Positions 61,198 to 64,000 of a stretch of 64,000 nucleotides of DNA are shown here, one piece after another. The stretch is from Amulumruptor sp947039275 (lineage in GTDB: Bacteria > Bacteroidota > Bacteroidia > Bacteroidales > Muribaculaceae). The stretch spans positions 124,001-188,000 of the forward strand of contig CAMQYL010000001.1 in NCBI GenBank assembly GCA_947039275.1, in the 5' to 3' direction. The notes beneath the pieces were generated by a model that worked only from the letters and a program-made list of their open reading frames with translations, had not been told where the DNA came from and did not search any database. A program made the translations under genes and the position numbers. The stretch's first letter is position 1, and each line of letters begins with the position of its first letter.

Positions 61198-64000
61198 ATG
61201 GAATATTTCTCGAATCTTAAAGCCAAGCTAATCTATGTGTTCCGCATACCTGATGCAGCGCATAGCGATTGCCTTAAAATTGGTGAGGCGACTTTTGAGG
61301 ATGGTAACATTACGTTACCGCCCAATAGTAGTGCTCTCAACAAGGCTGCCAAAGCCCGTATCGACCAGTACACTAAGACTGCCGGAATCTCTTACGAGCT
61401 TCTCCATACTGAAATAGCAATCTTTGTTCGCGATGGCAAACTTGCTGCCGTCAATGACAAGGAAGTTCACGAAGTGCTTCTCCGCAGTGGCATAAAACGC
61501 AAGGTATTTGATAAAGTCAACGGAGCCAATGAGTGGTTCTGTTGCGACCTTGAAACTGCCAAACATGCCATCACAGCTGTCAAGGAAGGACGCAAGGCGC
61601 TGAAAGGTTCGGAGGTAACTGTTGGGCAATCGCCAATACAGTTCCGCCCGGAACAACGTGAAGCTATTGACAAAACGCTCAAACAGTTCAAGAAAGGCAA
61701 TCAGATGCTTTGGAACGCCAAGATGCGTTTCGGCAAAACTCTCTCGGCTCTGCAAGTCGTTAAAGAGCGTGGCGACTTCCGTCGGGTACTTATCCTCACT
61801 CACCGCCCGGTGGTCGATGCGGGCTGGTTTGAGGATTTCGGCAAGATATTTTATGATTCCGATGAATATGCTTATGGCTCCAAAACTAATGGTGATACCT
61901 TTGCCTCACTTGAACGTCGAGCACGTCGGGGAGAATGTCAATATATCTACTTTGCCTCGATGCAGGACCTTCGTGGCTCAGAACTTGTCGGCGGAAATTT
62001 TGACAAGAATAACGATATATTCTCGACTCCGTGGGATCTTATCATTGTAGATGAAGCCCATGAGGGAACTCAGACGGAATTGGGTAAGGCCGTAATGAAT
62101 GAACTTACCAAGGAAAAGACGAAAGTACTTCGTCTATCCGGTACGCCATTCAATCTGCTTGATGATTTCAAAGAGGAAGAGATCTATACGTGGGATTATG
62201 TAATGGAACAACGCGCCAAGGCAGAGTGGGATTTGACCCACCCCGGCGACCATAATCCTTACGCCGGACTTCCCCGCCTCAATATCTACACATACGACCT
62301 CGGCAGACTAATGAATGAGTATGCCGACGAGGATATCGCGTTCAACTTCCGTGAGTTCTTCCGTACCAACGACAACGGTGAGTTTGTACACCGTAACCAT
62401 ATCGAAAATTTCCTCAATCTTCTCACTAGGACTGATGAGGAAAGCATGTACCCTTTTGCCAACAAACGCTACCGCGACATTTTCCGTCATACTCTTTGGA
62501 TGGTGCCAGGCGTGAAGTCAGCTAAGGCTCTGTCGGCTATCCTCCGAAACCACCCCGTGTTCGGACTCTTTGACATTGTCAATGTGGCTGGCGACGGTGA
62601 CGAGGAAGAATCGCATGACGAAGCACTCAAAAAGGTAAACGACGCCATAGGACCTGACCCTGATAAGACACGCACAATCACCCTCTCTTGTGGTAGGCTG
62701 ACTACCGGAGTGAGCGTTAAGCCGTGGACGGGTGTATTTATGCTATCCGGCAGTTTCAACACAGCCGCCTCCGCTTATATGCAGACCATTTTCCGTGTGC
62801 AGACCCCGGCAACCATCAATGGACGCATAAAGGAAGATTGCTATGTGTTCGACTTCGCTCCAGATCGCACCCTGAAAGTATTAGCCGAAACCGCCAAGAT
62901 TTCTACCAAGGCTGGTAAACAAACATCTGGGGAGCGTCAGCAACTCGGAGAATTCCTGAATTTCTGCCCTATTATCTCAATGGATGGAGGTAAAATGAAG
63001 CCTCTGAAAACCGAGCACTTGCTTCAGCAACTCAAACGTGTGTACGTTGAGCGCGTGGTGCAAAACGGTTTTGAGGACGGTTACCTTTATAATGACGAGC
63101 TAATGCGTCTCACTGATGTTGACATCAAGGAGTTCGACGAGCTGAAAGGCATTATCGGTCAGACTAAGGCGATGGGCAAAACCAACGACATAACGGTCAA
63201 CGATCAAGGTCTTACCAATGAGGAATACGAGGAGAAGGAAAAACTCGAAAAGAAGAAAAAGCGTGAGCTGACCGAGGAAGAAAAGGCACGTCTCGAAGAA
63301 TTGAAGAAAAAGAAGAAAGTCAAAGAGGACGCAATCTCAATTCTTCGCGGTATCTCTATTCGTATGCCACTCATGATATATGGCGCCAAGGTAGAGAATG
63401 AAGATGAGGAACTAACCATCGACAACTTTACATCGCTTGTTGACCCTCAGTCGTGGGAAGAATTTATGCCGAAAGGTGTAACCAAACAACGCTTCAACGC
63501 CTTCAAGAAATATTACGATCCCGACATCTTCACTGCCTCCGCCAAGCGCATTCGTGCTATGGCTCGTGCTGCAGACCGTCTTTCCATCGAAGAACGCATT
63601 GAGCGTATTGCGGCTATCTTCGCTACATTCCGTAACCCGGACAAGGAAACTGTCTTAACTCCGTGGCGTGTTGTGAATATGCACATGAGCGACACACTCG
63701 GAGGCTACACCTTCTTCAACAATGATTTCTCCGAAGCTATCGAGGAGCCGCGATTTGTTGACCGTGGCAACGTCACTTCCGAAGTATTCACCCATGAAAG
63801 TCACCTTCTTGAGATCAACTCAAAATCGGGTCTTTATCCGCTATACCTCGCCTACAATGTCTATCGTTCGCGGTTGCGCGACGAGATGTTCTCGCCGGAA
63901 TCACTCGAAGATCATCAGACTATATGGGATAAAGCCGTTGCCGAAAACATCTTTGTTATCTGCAAAACCCCGATGGCTAAATCCATCACGCGTCGCACCC
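61198..64000 (+). CDS. Nuclease-helicase-methyltransferase fusion (3' end cut by window)
   Basis: My translation from ATG 61198 is open for 934 codons to the window end. The first about 120 residues (AKLIYVFRIPDAAHSDCLKIGEAT, RIDQYTKT, NDKEVHEVLL) look like a T5orf172/GIY-YIG-type nuclease. Walker A is MRFGKT (176-181), the DEAH box is VDEAHEG (about 284-290) and motif III is SGTPF. A Lys/Glu linker (about 675-705) leads to VLTPWRVVNMHM and LEINSKSGLYPLYLAYN, resembling an adenine methyltransferase. It looks like a single-chain restriction-modification or defence enzyme. Confidence 0.7.
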   Translation, partial: MEYFSNLKAKLIYVFRIPDAAHSDCLKIGEATFEDGNITLPPNSSALNKAAKARIDQYTKTAGISYELLHTEIAIFVRDGKLAAVNDKEVHEVLLRSGIKRKVFDKVNGANEWFCCDLETAKHAITAVKEGRKALKGSEVTVGQSPIQFRPEQREAIDKTLKQFKKGNQMLWNAKMRFGKTLSALQVVKERGDFRRVLILTHRPVVDAGWFEDFGKIFYDSDEYAYGSKTNGDTFASLERRARRGECQYIYFASMQDLRGSELVGGNFDKNNDIFSTPWDLIIVDEAHEGTQTELGKAVMNELTKEKTKVLRLSGTPFNLLDDFKEEEIYTWDYVMEQRAKAEWDLTHPGDHNPYAGLPRLNIYTYDLGRLMNEYADEDIAFNFREFFRTNDNGEFVHRNHIENFLNLLTRTDEESMYPFANKRYRDIFRHTLWMVPGVKSAKALSAILRNHPVFGLFDIVNVAGDGDEEESHDEALKKVNDAIGPDPDKTRTITLSCGRLTTGVSVKPWTGVFMLSGSFNTAASAYMQTIFRVQTPATINGRIKEDCYVFDFAPDRTLKVLAETAKISTKAGKQTSGERQQLGEFLNFCPIISMDGGKMKPLKTEHLLQQLKRVYVERVVQNGFEDGYLYNDELMRLTDVDIKEFDELKGIIGQTKAMGKTNDITVNDQGLTNEEYEEKEKLEKKKKRELTEEEKARLEELKKKKKVKEDAISILRGISIRMPLMIYGAKVENEDEELTIDNFTSLVDPQSWEEFMPKGVTKQRFNAFKKYYDPDIFTASAKRIRAMARAADRLSIEERIERIAAIFATFRNPDKETVLTPWRVVNMHMSDTLGGYTFFNNDFSEAIEEPRFVDRGNVTSEVFTHESHLLEINSKSGLYPLYLAYNVYRSRLRDEMFSPESLEDHQTIWDKAVAENIFVICKTPMAKSITRRT

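Larger units (their letters stand above)
51202..64000 (+). mobile_element. Integrative mobilizable element B (right end beyond the window)
   Basis: Gene order from 51335 to 59907 repeats element A: four-HTH regulator, integrase, membrane protein, Xis-like HTH, DUF3987, primase, DUF3408, oriT, MobC, relaxase. Proteins are clearly homologous but diverged, and the relaxase is larger. The accessory genes after the relaxase are restriction-like. Its right end is not visible. Confidence 0.75.

Overview
The window looks like a Bacteroidales chromosome, most plausibly a Muribaculaceae-type gut commensal. Promoters carry the Bacteroidota -7 box TAnnTTTG, the mobile-element families are Bacteroidales ones (DUF3408, DUF3987, toprim primase, NBU-like tyrosine recombinase), and the core genes have fairly high G+C. 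The species assignment is inference.

Region 1 (1-14.9 kb) is ordinary chromosome. It holds an ABC-F ATPase (3' end cut by the window), a phosphate-type porin divergent from a secreted histidine phosphatase, a small zinc-finger protein, a basic hypothetical protein between two palindromic repeat pairs, udk-lptB, mlaE-mlaF, and an rfbB-rfbA-fdtA-fdtB-like dTDP-sugar cluster followed by a secreted nuclease and mnmE.

Region 2 (about 14.94-51.03 kb) is integrative mobilizable element A. Its backbone runs 15.1-25.5 kb: four-HTH regulator, integrase, membrane protein, Xis-like HTH, DUF3987 protein, primase, DUF3408 protein, oriT, MobC, relaxase and accessory genes. Its cargo runs 25.6-50.8 kb: a type II short CBASS operon (HNH-SAVED effector, CD-NTase, E2-like protein) divergent from a CapW-like WYL regulator; Vsr; a Druantia-type-II-like operon (962-aa protein, 2034-aa DruE helicase, Cas4-like nuclease, cytosine-5 methyltransferase, 239-aa unknown); RhuM with a VbhA-like partner; an alcohol dehydrogenase; two metallophosphoesterases with an unknown partner; a HipBST-like toxin-antitoxin set; and two hypotheticals. 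Short repeats shared by both ends support one unit of about 36 kb.

Region 3 (about 51.2 kb to the window end) is element B, a second element with the same backbone order. After its relaxase it carries another defence-like cargo: a methyltransferase-like subunit and a nuclease-helicase-methyltransferase polypeptide cut by the window end.

The strongest unexplained signals are cis-elements. (i) The Druantia-like operon in A and the restriction-like operon in B, which are unrelated in protein sequence, share a leader RNA: a long stem closing on GUAG/CUAC, spacers of identical length, an inner hairpin with loop UUUGGUC, an upstream GGCCAA able to pair with that loop, and a U-run just before the start codon. 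It looks like a transcription-attenuation switch for anti-phage genes. (ii) Elements A and B keep the same architecture of control sites while their sequences have diverged: four direct 10-bp repeats before a four-HTH protein, 3+3 inverted 9-bp repeats before the primase, hairpins touching the start of the Xis-like gene, and a motif shared by two promoters within each element.
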